Below are positions 1 to 17,148 of a DNA stretch of 27,743 bases, piece by piece (the first letter of the stretch is position 1; each line of letters begins with the position of its first letter). The position numbers and the translations under genes are program-made. The notes under the pieces were generated by a model. It was not told the origin of the DNA. It was given only the letters and a program-made list of their open reading frames with translations, and did not search any database. The stretch is from Pigoraptor vietnamica (taxonomy: Eukaryota; Opisthokonta; Filasterea): positions 1-27,743 of the forward strand of contig CALSCQ010002928.1 of NCBI GenBank assembly GCA_943704525.1, written 5' to 3'.

Positions 1-144
1 GGGGGGGAGAGGGGGTTAGAAAGAAAGTGAGAAAGTGTGCTGGTCAGTCCACCATACATTCAAGACGTAGGCGTATCGTTCAGTGACAAGCTGTTTGGCG
101 GATTTCTTGTTCCATGCCACACGGCAAAGAGCACAGCGACTCAC

Positions 145-261
145 CTCTGCGTAGTACGTAAGCTGGCCCGAAGGGGATGCGTACTGCGTGTAGCCATGCG
201 ACCACTCGCTGTGTAAGAGGGGGAAGTCAGGAAAACTGCCACACCGGAGCTACACACATAC

Positions 262-323
<62 letters not shown>

Positions 324-1802
324 CCGACATAAGGGCTCCACCCACTGCGCGGCGACGTCTGTTGAGAGAATGGACGGGCAGTAGTTTGTCTGGGATCCAT
401 CGAACCTACGGCAGAGCACGCAGCAAAGAGGCACTGTCAACACACTGCCACCGACACACAGCAACACGAAACGGCAACAACCGCAGCCAAAGACAGGCGC
501 AGTGCGAAGGGAAAACGCGACGGTGAGGAACTTATACGACATGAACAGAGGAGTCGATTGACAGCGTCGTATGATGCAAGCATAAAGCACGCAACACATA
601 GAATGGGATTGAAAATTGGCCCATGACTCACGCGCGCACCCGGCGCAACAACGAACAGCGACGCGCACTCAACGCGCATAATGTAGAAATCCCCACCACG
701 CGTTGGGACACGACGTGTGCGTGCACTGCCCGTTGGTGCACGCCCAATCGGAGCCGGACGTCTGGCAGTCCGAGTTGTACCTGCACGAAACCTTCGGCGT
801 GTCGATGAGCCGCGACAGCATCTGTCCGTCCTTGCCGTCGAACGAGAGGAACGTCCAGTTCGACAGCGATCCGTAGTAGTTGTACACGCTGCGCGCCGTA
901 TCCACTGCGAGACGCGCGCGTGGATCCGTGGGATAGGGGTTGCCGGTTGAGTAAAGCGTCGTCCACGTCGACGAGCGGCCCGAGGGCATGTTGATGACCT
1001 TCTGCGACAGGGAGGCCTGCACGCGCGAGAAGCTCCCCACCACCTGTCCCGTCTGCGCGTCCACAAACACGGCGCGTTGGGACGGCGTGCCCGGTGCGTT
1101 CGCAAGCTCGATGCGGTGGCAGAGGTGGTCGTCGGCGCCGTAAGTGTCGTCTGGAAGCCCCCTACGGAGAATCGCGAGGGATATCTCGACGACAACAACG
1201 GGTCCAGTCATGTAGCCGCCCGCACGCACGTGAAGCGTGGCGATGGTTGCGCTGGTGGATGACGAGAGGGTCGGTACGGCCGACGCAGACGCGCGCACGT
1301 CGCCGAGGAAAACCCCGTTGGCCGCACGGAGGTCCATGTCGGGCCCAAAGTGGAGGAGAAGGGAGGCGCCGTAGACGGGATAGGGGCCCACGAACTGCGC
1401 GAGTGTCACGTGGGTGAAGCCGAGTGCATCGACGGTTACGCCCCGTTGAACGAGTTGCCGCGCGTTACTCGATGTAACGCCGAAGCCCGCGGCGACGTCG
1501 GAGGAGAGGAAGAGGGCGATGGCGTCCTTGAGCGAGGGAGGGGACGAGCGCCGCGCGCTGGAATGCGAAGGAGTGTCCAGCAGCACAGCGGAGGCAGCGC
1601 CGGAAGACGCCGAGAACGCAAACGAATCAATGGCCGTGTTGACGTTCGTGTTGGGCGCGTGTGACAGGGCAAGAGGGATGCGAGTGGCCCATGACAGCAC
1701 AATGTCGAAAGGGGTTGCGGCGTCCGCGCGGGACGTGTGCGAAGCGATTGCGACCGTAACGAAGAGGAGGGGGAGGGAGCGAGTGAAAGGTTTTCGCCGC
1801 AT
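145..1802 (-). CDS. Secreted M4 (thermolysin-like) metalloprotease, partial at 3' end
   Basis: This is a zinc endopeptidase precursor. Exons on the minus strand are 1802-697, 405-346 and 208-145; the window then ends inside the next intron (1-144). The ATG at 1802 opens a signal peptide (about residues 1-28, hydrophobic LPLLFVTVAIA). A propeptide follows and ends in a FTP/PepSY-like strand (VFVDAQTGQVVGSF). The catalytic domain begins with a VYNYYG...FDGKDGQ stretch, a Cys-rich insert (C-YNSDC...ACTNGQC), and then NAWFDGSQTNYC. The zinc motif HEWSH (about residues 389-393) appears only after splicing exon 2 to exon 3, because the intron splits the first His codon; it continues GYTQYASPSGQLTYYAE. 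Phases agree at both joins. NAxFDGxQ followed by HExxH is typical of family M4. The downstream Glu zinc ligand and the catalytic His lie outside the window. The protein is probably secreted or lysosomal, which is inferred from the signal peptide. Confidence 0.85.
263..319. repeat. (AC)n microsatellite in protease intron 2
   Basis: A 57 bp uninterrupted AC run lies inside the intron between the protease exons at 346-405 and 145-208. Read in the direction of transcription it is (GT)n, just upstream of the acceptor of the exon that completes HEWSH. Confidence 0.97.
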
Positions 1803-2113
1803 CTTTTCTCAGCCGTTGCGAGGGACGCAATAGACGGAGGCCAATGAAGAGAGTGAGGCTTGTCGAGGTCGCGCGGTTGGTTGCTCATTCACGCACGAAC
1901 ACGCAGTCAACACATGGCACTCTAAGGTGGGCTAAGGTGGGATGTGTGGGTCACGTACTGCGCTTTCTCTCTCGCAATCGAACGGTGCGCAAACATAATG
2001 GCATGGGGAAAGCAGTTCAGTGAGCCGTTTTCGACGATAGCCGACCTTCCCGTAATACGTGGACGTCGCAGGGACACACGGGGGCGCATGTTGCACGACA
2101 ACAACGACTAGCA

Positions 2114-2468
<355 letters not shown>

Positions 2469-2482
2469 GCAGAGTTGCCCTC

Positions 2483-2501
2483 TTTTATGCACAGCATAAA
2501 A
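2483..2501. promoter_or_regulatory. Perfect dyad with TATA-like arms
   Basis: TTTTATGC, spacer ACA, then GCATAAAA form a perfect 8-bp inverted repeat. Each arm reads CATAAAA outward, a TATA-like element. The plus-strand arm is about 127 bp upstream of the RRM-GYF ATG. A promoter role is inferred from position only. Confidence 0.3.
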
Positions 2502-2627
2502 CCAGGACACCAGGGAAGATGAGTGCACAGGAGTAACTGGCGCTGTTACAACGCAGCCTTATGAAGAACACACAGCAACTCGCTTGCGTTCCCAGCACCT
2601 CTTCTCCTTCGTTGGCCTGTTTTCGAC

Positions 2628-2895
2628 ATGGCGACGTACGGTCATTCGTATGGCGGCGGTGGGAGTGGCAGCCGCGAGGTACAGGGCCCCGCCAAGCTGA
2701 ACTACTTCGAGATTAATGAGAACAGAGGGGGAAAGGGTGGGCGATGCATAGCACACGCGCACGCACACACACACGCACGCACACACGCACACATGCACGC
2801 GCGCACACACACACACACACAGAAACAGACACACACACACACACACACTCACACAGGACACGCATACATACACACACACCCACACTTACACAGGA

Positions 2896-2928
<33 letters not shown>

Positions 2929-4258
2929 AGGACACGCATACATACACACACACCCTCTCTCTCTCTGTCTCTTTCTGGCAGACACGCACACACACATCCT
3001 TACACCTTCACGCGCAGGCGACCTTGAGCGCCGCATCTACGTCGGCAATCTGAGCGACAAAGTGTCTGTGGACAAACTGCGACAGTTTTTCGCATACTTT
3101 GGCGAGATGGACCGCGTGGAGGTGCGAGGAACGCCAACAGCCTCCGCCCCTGTCTCGGCTTGCGCGCAATGCGCTTTGGACTCTGCGCCCTCTGTTGCCG
3201 AGTGTCTCATCGCTTCCGTTTTTTTCGGAGTCACTCTTAGCGTTCTCTTGACCGTCCATTCGTTTGCACTGTGCTCGCTGCTGTCGTGCGTGTCATCATC
3301 GCTTGTGCCATGCGCACCGTCCGCTCACAGGGGGTTGTTTTTCTCACTGTCGCAGATTATTGTGGACCACGAGACGCTGTTGTCGCGCGGGTTTGGGTTC
3401 GTGACGTTTGTCGACGCGGAAACGGCCGACAAGGCTGTCACGTGGTGCCGAATGAACAAGCCGGTGCGTCTGCAGTCTTTGTGACTGTGTGTGCGTGTCT
3501 GTGAGTTTGTGTGCGAGAAGGAGTGTGTGCGTGTGTTTCTCTGGTGTGGGTCTATGTGTGCGTCTGTGAGTATGTGTGCGTGAGAAGGAGTGTGTGCGTG
3601 TGCGCGTTTGCGTGTGTATCCCGTGCCGTGCGTGCGTGCGTGCGTGCGTGCGTTTGAGTAAGTGTACGTGTCTGTGCACGTGTTTGTGCCAGTCGTATAT
3701 GGGGTTTCAATGGCCACTCGGTGTGCCCTGTGTGCTCGATGTGACGGCCGCGTGGGCGTGTTCGCTGACGGCTAGTGATGTCGTGTGTCGCAGAAGCTTG
3801 AAGGGCGCGACATTCGCGTGGACCACGCCGTGCGCCGACAATTGCACGACGACGAGGACGAGCGGCGGCGAAGGTGTGTGCGCTCTGTCGAACAGTTTGT
3901 AAAAAACACCGCCGGAACACACGTAATTGAACACGCACGCGTGATGTCTCTCCACCGCTCCACATACACAACAAGCACACACGCCGAAAGCCCTTTCCAG
4001 ACTGACACGCACGCACACAATCCACTCCCCTGCCTCCGTTCACGCAGCGAGCGCAACACGCTCTACTGGGAGTACAAGTGGTCGTCTGCGGAGGGTGCGG
4101 AGGCGTACGGCCCCTTCGACACTGCGTCGATGCGCCAGTGGGTGGAGGACGGCTACTTTGCGTCTGTCGGCGGCGTCGTCGTGCGGCAGATCACCGACGG
4201 AGACGGGGCGACGGAATTCAGCCCGATCGAGGAGATCGACTTTGAACTCTTTCCTTAG
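2628..4258 (+). CDS. RRM plus GYF domain protein (CD2BP2/Lin1-like GYF)
   Basis: Five exons (2628-2736, 3018-3121, 3356-3463, 3794-3873, 4048-4258) give 203 residues, with all phases matching. A Gly/Ser-rich N terminus leads to an RRM at about residues 42-118 with RNP2 (IYVGNL) and RNP1 (RGFGFVTF). A short charged linker (HDDEDERRR) follows. A C-terminal GYF domain covers about 140-203, with WEYKW, YGPF, the helix MRQWVEDGYF and a terminal IDFELFP, which closely resembles the last domain of human CD2BP2 (U5-52K) and yeast Lin1. CD2BP2-type GYF domains bind proline-rich splicing partners in the U5 snRNP, so a nuclear pre-mRNA splicing role is a reasonable inference. The RRM at the N terminus is not part of the CD2BP2 I know. 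The gene converges on the ABCF gene. Confidence 0.9.
2752..2955. repeat. AC-rich array with 74-bp higher-order duplication
   Basis: Within RRM-GYF intron 1, a block beginning CACTCACACAGGACACGCAT is present at 2846-2880 and again at 2920-2954. The period is 74 bp, and a partial third match lies near 2885. This is the one large intronic array in which the transcript carries CA rather than UG. Confidence 0.9.
3485..3695. repeat. GT-rich intronic array with ~65-bp duplication
   Basis: In RRM-GYF intron 3, a segment starting TCTGTGAG and containing GAGAAGGAGTGTGTGCGTG occurs at about 3498 and again at about 3563, 65 bp apart with a 2-nt indel. It is followed by GCGT repeats near 3626-3653. Confidence 0.85.
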
Positions 4259-4307
4259 CTTCGCATTTCCTCTGCACCCGTGACATGTACACACATGCGC
4301 ACACTCA

Positions 4308-4390
<83 letters not shown>

Positions 4391-4940
4391 CGTGACTGGG
4401 GATCTCCCCCGTACCACCACATAAAAGTGGACCGCTTTTGCGTGCTGTGGAAGTACGCTACGTCCTCTCAATCCAAACGAGTGTTCTTATCTCCTTGATC
4501 ATTTGCGTGGTGTGGTATGCCAGTGTACCCAGCGCGAACATGCCCGTCGCGTCACTCGTGCTTACTGATCAACCCTATCGTTTTCACGGGCAACATATCT
4601 TCCGATATGCGGCGCCGCCGCAATGTATTCTCGACAAACGCGCAAACGCAAACGCACGCAGCATTCAAGCGATTGGACGCAGAACCGCGGCGTGCACACT
4701 CACCAGGAGTGACACCGCCGCACAGCATCGCAATTGAAAGAAAAAAGAGGGAAAATTCATATGCAAACCGCGCTCATACGCTCCTTCCGCAAGTAGCGAA
4801 GGCGCAATTCCTCAAAGCACACACGCAATCAACAAGTCCTGCCAAAAGGCAGTGCGCACACAAGCGCGCACACACAAGCGCGCACACACAGGCGCGCTCC
4901 CTTGCAAGAGATCCGCTGTCCATTTTTGCGCCGGCGTCGC
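4259..4940. other. Convergent intergenic region, RRM-GYF / ABCF
   Basis: This lies between the two stop codons. It contains a pure (AC)39 run at 4310-4387 and otherwise unremarkable sequence. I see no gene; polyadenylation signals could not be assigned with confidence. Confidence 0.6.
4310..4387. repeat. (AC)39 microsatellite
   Basis: A 78 bp pure AC run starts about 50 bp downstream of the RRM-GYF stop codon, probably in its 3' UTR or flank. Confidence 0.97.
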
Positions 4941-8340
<3,400 letters not shown>

Positions 8341-8722
8341 TTTGGATGAGACGAAAAAGTGGAAAAGGATCGGGGAAGAAATGAGTGAGTGGGTTTCTGG
8401 TTACTCTCTCGCGTGCTAAAGGGATGAGGACGCGCAGAGGTAAATTGTTAATAGAGGACACGGCCGATCCTTGAAAGATGGGTGACGTGAGTGTGTGGTG
8501 AGGGCGTAGGTGTGTGTATGTGTGTGTGTGTGAGTGTGTGCGCGCGTGTGTGCGTGCCGTTAAGCTGAGAATGCAGCCCTCACACGTGCAAGAGCGCGCC
8601 ACAAACGGCCCAATCAGCGCACGGCAATTAGAGAACTCGCGGGCAATATTTATTACGGCGCGTCTTATGTATGAAAAATGTATGAAATTCCATTTTATTA
8701 CCGCTTGGTGATGACGGCGGGT

Positions 8723-8742
8723 GTCACGTGATATATCGTGAC
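8723..8742. promoter_or_regulatory. GTCACGTGA E-box in an interrupted palindrome
   Basis: GTCACG (8723-8728) and CGTGAC (8737-8742) are inverted repeats with an 8-nt spacer; the left arm continues as GTCACGTGA. CACGTG is the canonical bHLH E-box. Its place between divergent ABCF and arrestin genes makes a regulatory role plausible but unproven. Confidence 0.35.
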
Positions 8743-8897
8743 GACAGGAAGGAAATGACGCAATGGACTGTTACGCTGATGTTACCACGCGGTTGTGCCA
8801 AAAATAGCAACCGTTTGGATTCTATTTCAGGCGTCCGTGTGGCCGAAAAGGTCGTCCCGACACACGGAATGAGCCACACAACTGTTTTACGTAGGTG

Positions 8898-8967
8898 TGG
8901 TGTGTGTGTGTGTATGTGTGTGCGTGCGTGTGTGTGTGTGTGTGTGTGCGTGCGTGCGTGTGTGTGT

Positions 8968-9005
<38 letters not shown>

Positions 9006-9035
9006 GTCTCTGTGTGTGTGTGAATGTGTGTTGCG
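8898..9035. repeat. GT-rich array
   Basis: An interrupted (GT)n/(GCGT)n array of about 140 bp lies in the ABCF-arrestin intergenic region, roughly 120 bp upstream of the arrestin TATA box. Confidence 0.93.
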
Positions 9036-9156
9036 CGTGTGAGTGTACGTCGCTTGCGTGCGTGGCATGTGTGCTCTGCTCAGTGTTGTGTGTGTCCGCG
9101 AGTCACGCGTGAATGTCCTGTTGCACCGCGAATGTGGCACAAGCGCGGGACAAGCG

Positions 9157-9163
9157 TATAAAA
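9157..9163 (+). promoter_or_regulatory. TATA box for arrestin-like gene
   Basis: TATAAAA lies 270 bp upstream of the arrestin ATG at 9433. The transcript would then start near 9190 and have a 5' UTR of about 240 nt. It is a candidate by sequence and position only. Confidence 0.45.
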
Positions 9164-9432
9164 CACAAGTAGATTAACTTGTCGTGCTGTACTGACTCAT
9201 TTCGCACTGGCATTCCGTCGAACAGTTATTGTACGCACTGCTGTGTTCCATCGTACTCTTTATCTGCCGAAGACATTCTTCACGCTCTGTTCGCTTGACT
9301 GCTACACGGACACATACGAAACAGGACTCGCACACCATACGCGCGCAACACCGTACAACACCACACACACACCAACTCGACATCTCGCTCTCTCCGGTGA
9401 AAAGCTACGACACATATCGTTGGCCCCGCACA

Positions 9433-11473
9433 ATGGGCAAGCGCGAGGAAGCTGCGCAGGTGGCGACTGTTTCCATTTTGGCTCCCGAGGACCCCCGCGG
9501 TTTCCGCGCGGGGGAAGTGCTCACTGGCGAGGTCGTCTTCACGGCCGACGCTCAAGTCAAGAGCATCAAGGCGCGCTTTAAGGGCTCTGGTGAGCAAGCA
9601 AATTTGAAGCATTACACCTCTTTTTGCCTCTCGTCTTCACTGCTCGTTTTGTTAACAGCACACTCTGCTCGACAACCTTGCGCTGACCTGGGCGCCACAT
9701 TCATTGGCTGCAGAGCACGCCGCTTGGCGCAAGGAGGCATGCTCGAAGGCGGTCAACACCAAGCGCCGTTTTCTCGACGTCCCCATTGACATCCCGTTCG
9801 ACCGCAAGAACAAGGACATCCCCGCTGGCACGTGCCTGCCCTTCACCCTCACACTCCCCGACCCGCTGCCGAGGAGCTATGGCGTCGACGACTGCAAAGA
9901 CGACGGCGCCGTCACGTTCATGGCGGAGCGTTACTACTCCGTCGGAGGTGCGTGTGCGTCTGCTGTGAGTCACACATTCACACGTCTGCCACTATCAGAC
10001 GTGCGCCCTGTGCGTGCACGTGTCAGCGAATGTCCTCTCATCTCACCTGTCAATCGCAGTGAAAATCAAGCACAAGAAGGGCGTCCAGAAGCTCCGCCAC
10101 CCCATTGCCGCCCGTTACGACGACGATATGGGCGACGCAGACAGCGCGCAGAAGGCCCCTCGCACGGCGAGGGCGACCCTCGAGTGCGGTCTTGGATCGA
10201 CCATCGGAGTGTTTGCCACCATGGACCGCGTCCGCATGTGCCCTGGAAGCCCCGCCAAGATCATCGTCGTCGTGTGAGTGGACGCTGCGCTCTTTTTTCA
10301 TTCGCGTCTTTCTTTTTTTTTGACCTTGTCTTGTGATTTCGCTGCACTCTTCTTACTTCGGGCTCATGTCCCCGTAGCACGAACGGGTCCTGGAGCCACG
10401 AGGTGACCGGCATCCACATCACCGCCGTGCAGACTGTCGCCATGCGCTCGCAATGGTCGCGCCGGGAGGCCGTTCAGGCGATTCTCCACACGGCCATCCA
10501 GGACGTCTCGTGCCAGCCCAAGTGCAAGGGACAGTACGCCGCCGAGGTCACGTGGCCCGCGGGCGAAGCGAACAACCCCGTGCACCCGGCGGGCTTCAGC
10601 GCTCGCAGGACCAGCGCGCATCACGCCGTCCCCGTCGTCGCCGTCGAGCACGTGCTGCGGGTGTCCGTGTTCGTCAAGCCAATCGCCGGCCGAGGGGAAA
10701 AGTGCCGCACAATGGTGCTCGACATCCCCGTCACCGTCTGCGCGGCCGCCGCCGATTGCACGAAGGTGCCGCCGCCCCCGCAGGCGACGCAGCCGATCGC
10801 CACACCGGAGGAGGACGACGAGCGTGAGGCTGGTGACAGCGAGCTGTCCCCTGTGACGAGGCGTAGCGCGCGCACGTCCACGACGAGTGCCACGCGTGCG
10901 TCGGTTGGGCGAAACGAAAGCGTGGTCACGCTTTGGTCCGCGACGTCGTCCGTGCGCGTCGCGCCGCCGAAGAAGTGCAGCAACGCGGCGAGTGTGTGCA
11001 GCGCCAACGCCAACGCCGGCCCGTGCGACAACACGGCAAACCACCAGATCAAGTGGATGCAGCTCGGCGCCGAGTTTCAGCGCAGGCGCAACAACCGCGC
11101 ACAGCAAGAAGAGGCGTCCGAGGGAAAGGAGAACGCGACGTCGTGCGAAGAGACGACGGACACTCCAACGCCCGCCGCGCAGCGAGCGATGCTGGAGAGG
11201 TCCGCTGTGGTGAACACGGAGGAGTTTGCGGCGAAGAAGGCGGAGATAGGGCAGCAGCTGCTCCGCCTGCGCGGCTTTACGCTCCCTCCGCCGCCCCCGG
11301 CACCCGCGCCCCAGGTCGAGGACGGGTCGAGTGCGAAGAAGGACAGCGAGAAGGAGGAGTGCGCTGCGGATCTGGCACGTGAGCGCAAGTACAAGGCCCT
11401 CGAAGCGGCCGGAATGCGCCCGCACCCGCGGTATGGTCACGAGATTGCCCATGCGCTCGCTATCTCGAGGTAA
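9433..11473 (+). CDS. Arrestin-fold (alpha-arrestin-like) protein
   Basis: Four exons (9433-9589, 9714-9947, 10060-10273, 10378-11473) join with matching phases to 566 residues. The N-terminal half fits an arrestin N domain: SILAPEDPRGFRAGEVLTGE, then VKSIKARFKGSE, with a later DIPFD...IPAGTCLPFTLTLPDPLPRS stretch typical of alpha-arrestins. The YYSVGVKIKHKKGV and CPGSPAKIIVVVTNGSW strands lead into an arrestin C domain ending near FVKPIAGRGEKCRTMVLDIPV. The last ~230 residues are low-complexity (Thr/Ser, Lys/Glu, a PPPPPAPAP run) and end in a helical, basic segment. I see no PPxY motif, so Nedd4-type ligase recruitment as in yeast ARTs is not supported. Family members act as adaptors for membrane-protein endocytosis. 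Confidence 0.9.
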
Positions 11474-11636
11474 CTAGACGGCGGCGCCGACATGACGCCC
11501 ATGTATATAGCGATATATTGCGCGTGCGCAGGCGTTGCAGTTGTGCATATGGAGTGCTGTGCCAACTCTGAAAAATTAATGAAATCGCAAGCTTGGGTCT
11601 GGGCTTCGTCTCTCATTCTCGCTGTGAAAATGAACC

Positions 11637-11677
11637 GCCCCCCCCCCCCCCCCCCCCCCCCCCCCCCNNNNNNNNNN
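11637..11677. other. Poly-C run followed by assembly gap
   Basis: A run of 31 C residues (11637-11667) runs directly into ten N (11668-11677). The true sequence and length here are unknown. The run may be a real homopolymer or G-quadruplex-prone tract that stopped sequencing reads. Confidence 0.95.
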
Positions 11678-11824
11678 CACATACGCACGCACGTGGCACA
11701 CACACTTAGTCACTGACCCCACGCCCCCCACACACACACACACACACACACACAGAGGCAGACGTCGCTTGTGCAGACGAATAAACATAGTTCTTTGGGA
11801 CGGCTTTGGGTTCTGTGTGTTACC

Positions 11825-11834
11825 GTCACGTGAC
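11825..11834. promoter_or_regulatory. Perfect GTCACGTGAC palindrome
   Basis: This is a 10-bp perfect palindrome with a central CACGTG E-box, 228 bp upstream of the aminopeptidase ATG. A closely similar site (GTCACGTGA) occurs between the ABCF and arrestin genes. A bHLH-type binding site is inferred. Confidence 0.4.
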
Positions 11835-11898
11835 CATGTGTGAAACATACGGTTGGGGTTTGCTGCGCCAACACACGTCATCCACGAAAAGGAACAAA

Positions 11899-12020
11899 CG
11901 CTCATCTACGCATTACTTCATTCCTCCTCGATTCTACCCACTTTTCTCCTCTCTTTCTACGCTCATCTACGCATTACTTCATTCCTCCTCGATTCTACCC
12001 ACTTTTCTCCTCTCTTTCTC
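11899..12020. repeat. Perfect 61-bp tandem duplication in aminopeptidase 5' region
   Basis: Units 11899-11959 and 11960-12020 appear identical. Each starts CGCTCATCTACGCATTACTT and ends in a pyrimidine-rich CTTTTCTCCTCTCTTTCT stretch. The second copy ends 41 bp before the ATG. Identity of the copies implies a recent event, or an assembly artefact. Confidence 0.95.
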
Positions 12021-12061
12021 TCTGCGTTGCCACTGTCGAGCCCTCAAGCGCCCCCTTTGCA

Positions 12062-16805
<4,744 letters not shown>

Positions 16806-17148
16806 GCGTGCAGTTCTTTGGTGTGCGCGCGTGCACACTGGTGTGCATATGACGGCGTCGGCTTCCGTCGCTGGCTGCGACCGTCGTTCTTGTGGTGGAG
16901 TACAGTAAACACAAGTCTATGTGACAACCGGCGATTGTAGCAGATGGAGCCGTGCGTTTTTCGGAATCTCTATGTCACAAACTTAAGGCGCGATACATAC
17001 ACAAGTCTTGCAAACGGGCAGTGAGCTTTGCTTTCTGGAACTTTGTTTGTTATCAGACATTTTGTTGAATTGCAATCGCCGGTCAGGGCGGCTCTTCACT
17101 GCTACGACGACTCGCAAACATCAGTTTACTTTCAATGCCGAACCAGCC
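16806..17148. other. Convergent 3' region, aminopeptidase / PLAC8 gene
   Basis: This 343 bp region lies between two stop codons. It contains an 11-bp perfect inverted repeat, ACCGGCGATTG at 16927-16937 and its complement at 17073-17083, about 135 bp apart. No gene is seen. Confidence 0.6.

Larger units (their letters stand above)
8341..9432. other. Divergent intergenic region, ABCF / arrestin
   Basis: About 1.1 kb separate two divergent start codons. It holds a short GT array (8511-8560), an A/T-rich segment (8640-8710), a CACGTG-containing dyad (8723-8742), a long GT array (8898-9035) and a TATA box for the arrestin gene (9157-9163). No coding sequence is seen. Confidence 0.65.
11474..12061. 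other. Intergenic region, arrestin / aminopeptidase
   Basis: It contains a C31 run, a 10-N assembly gap, a short (AC)n run (11729-11755), a perfect GTCACGTGAC palindrome and a 61-bp tandem duplication immediately before the aminopeptidase start. I see no additional gene. Confidence 0.7.

Noticed and set aside
10364-11452. A 362-codon open frame on the minus strand opposite the arrestin last exon
   Set aside because: It mirrors a GC-rich exon in the opposite strand; the plus-strand frame has arrestin motifs and joins in phase with three upstream exons, while the minus frame is Arg/Leu-rich without domains.
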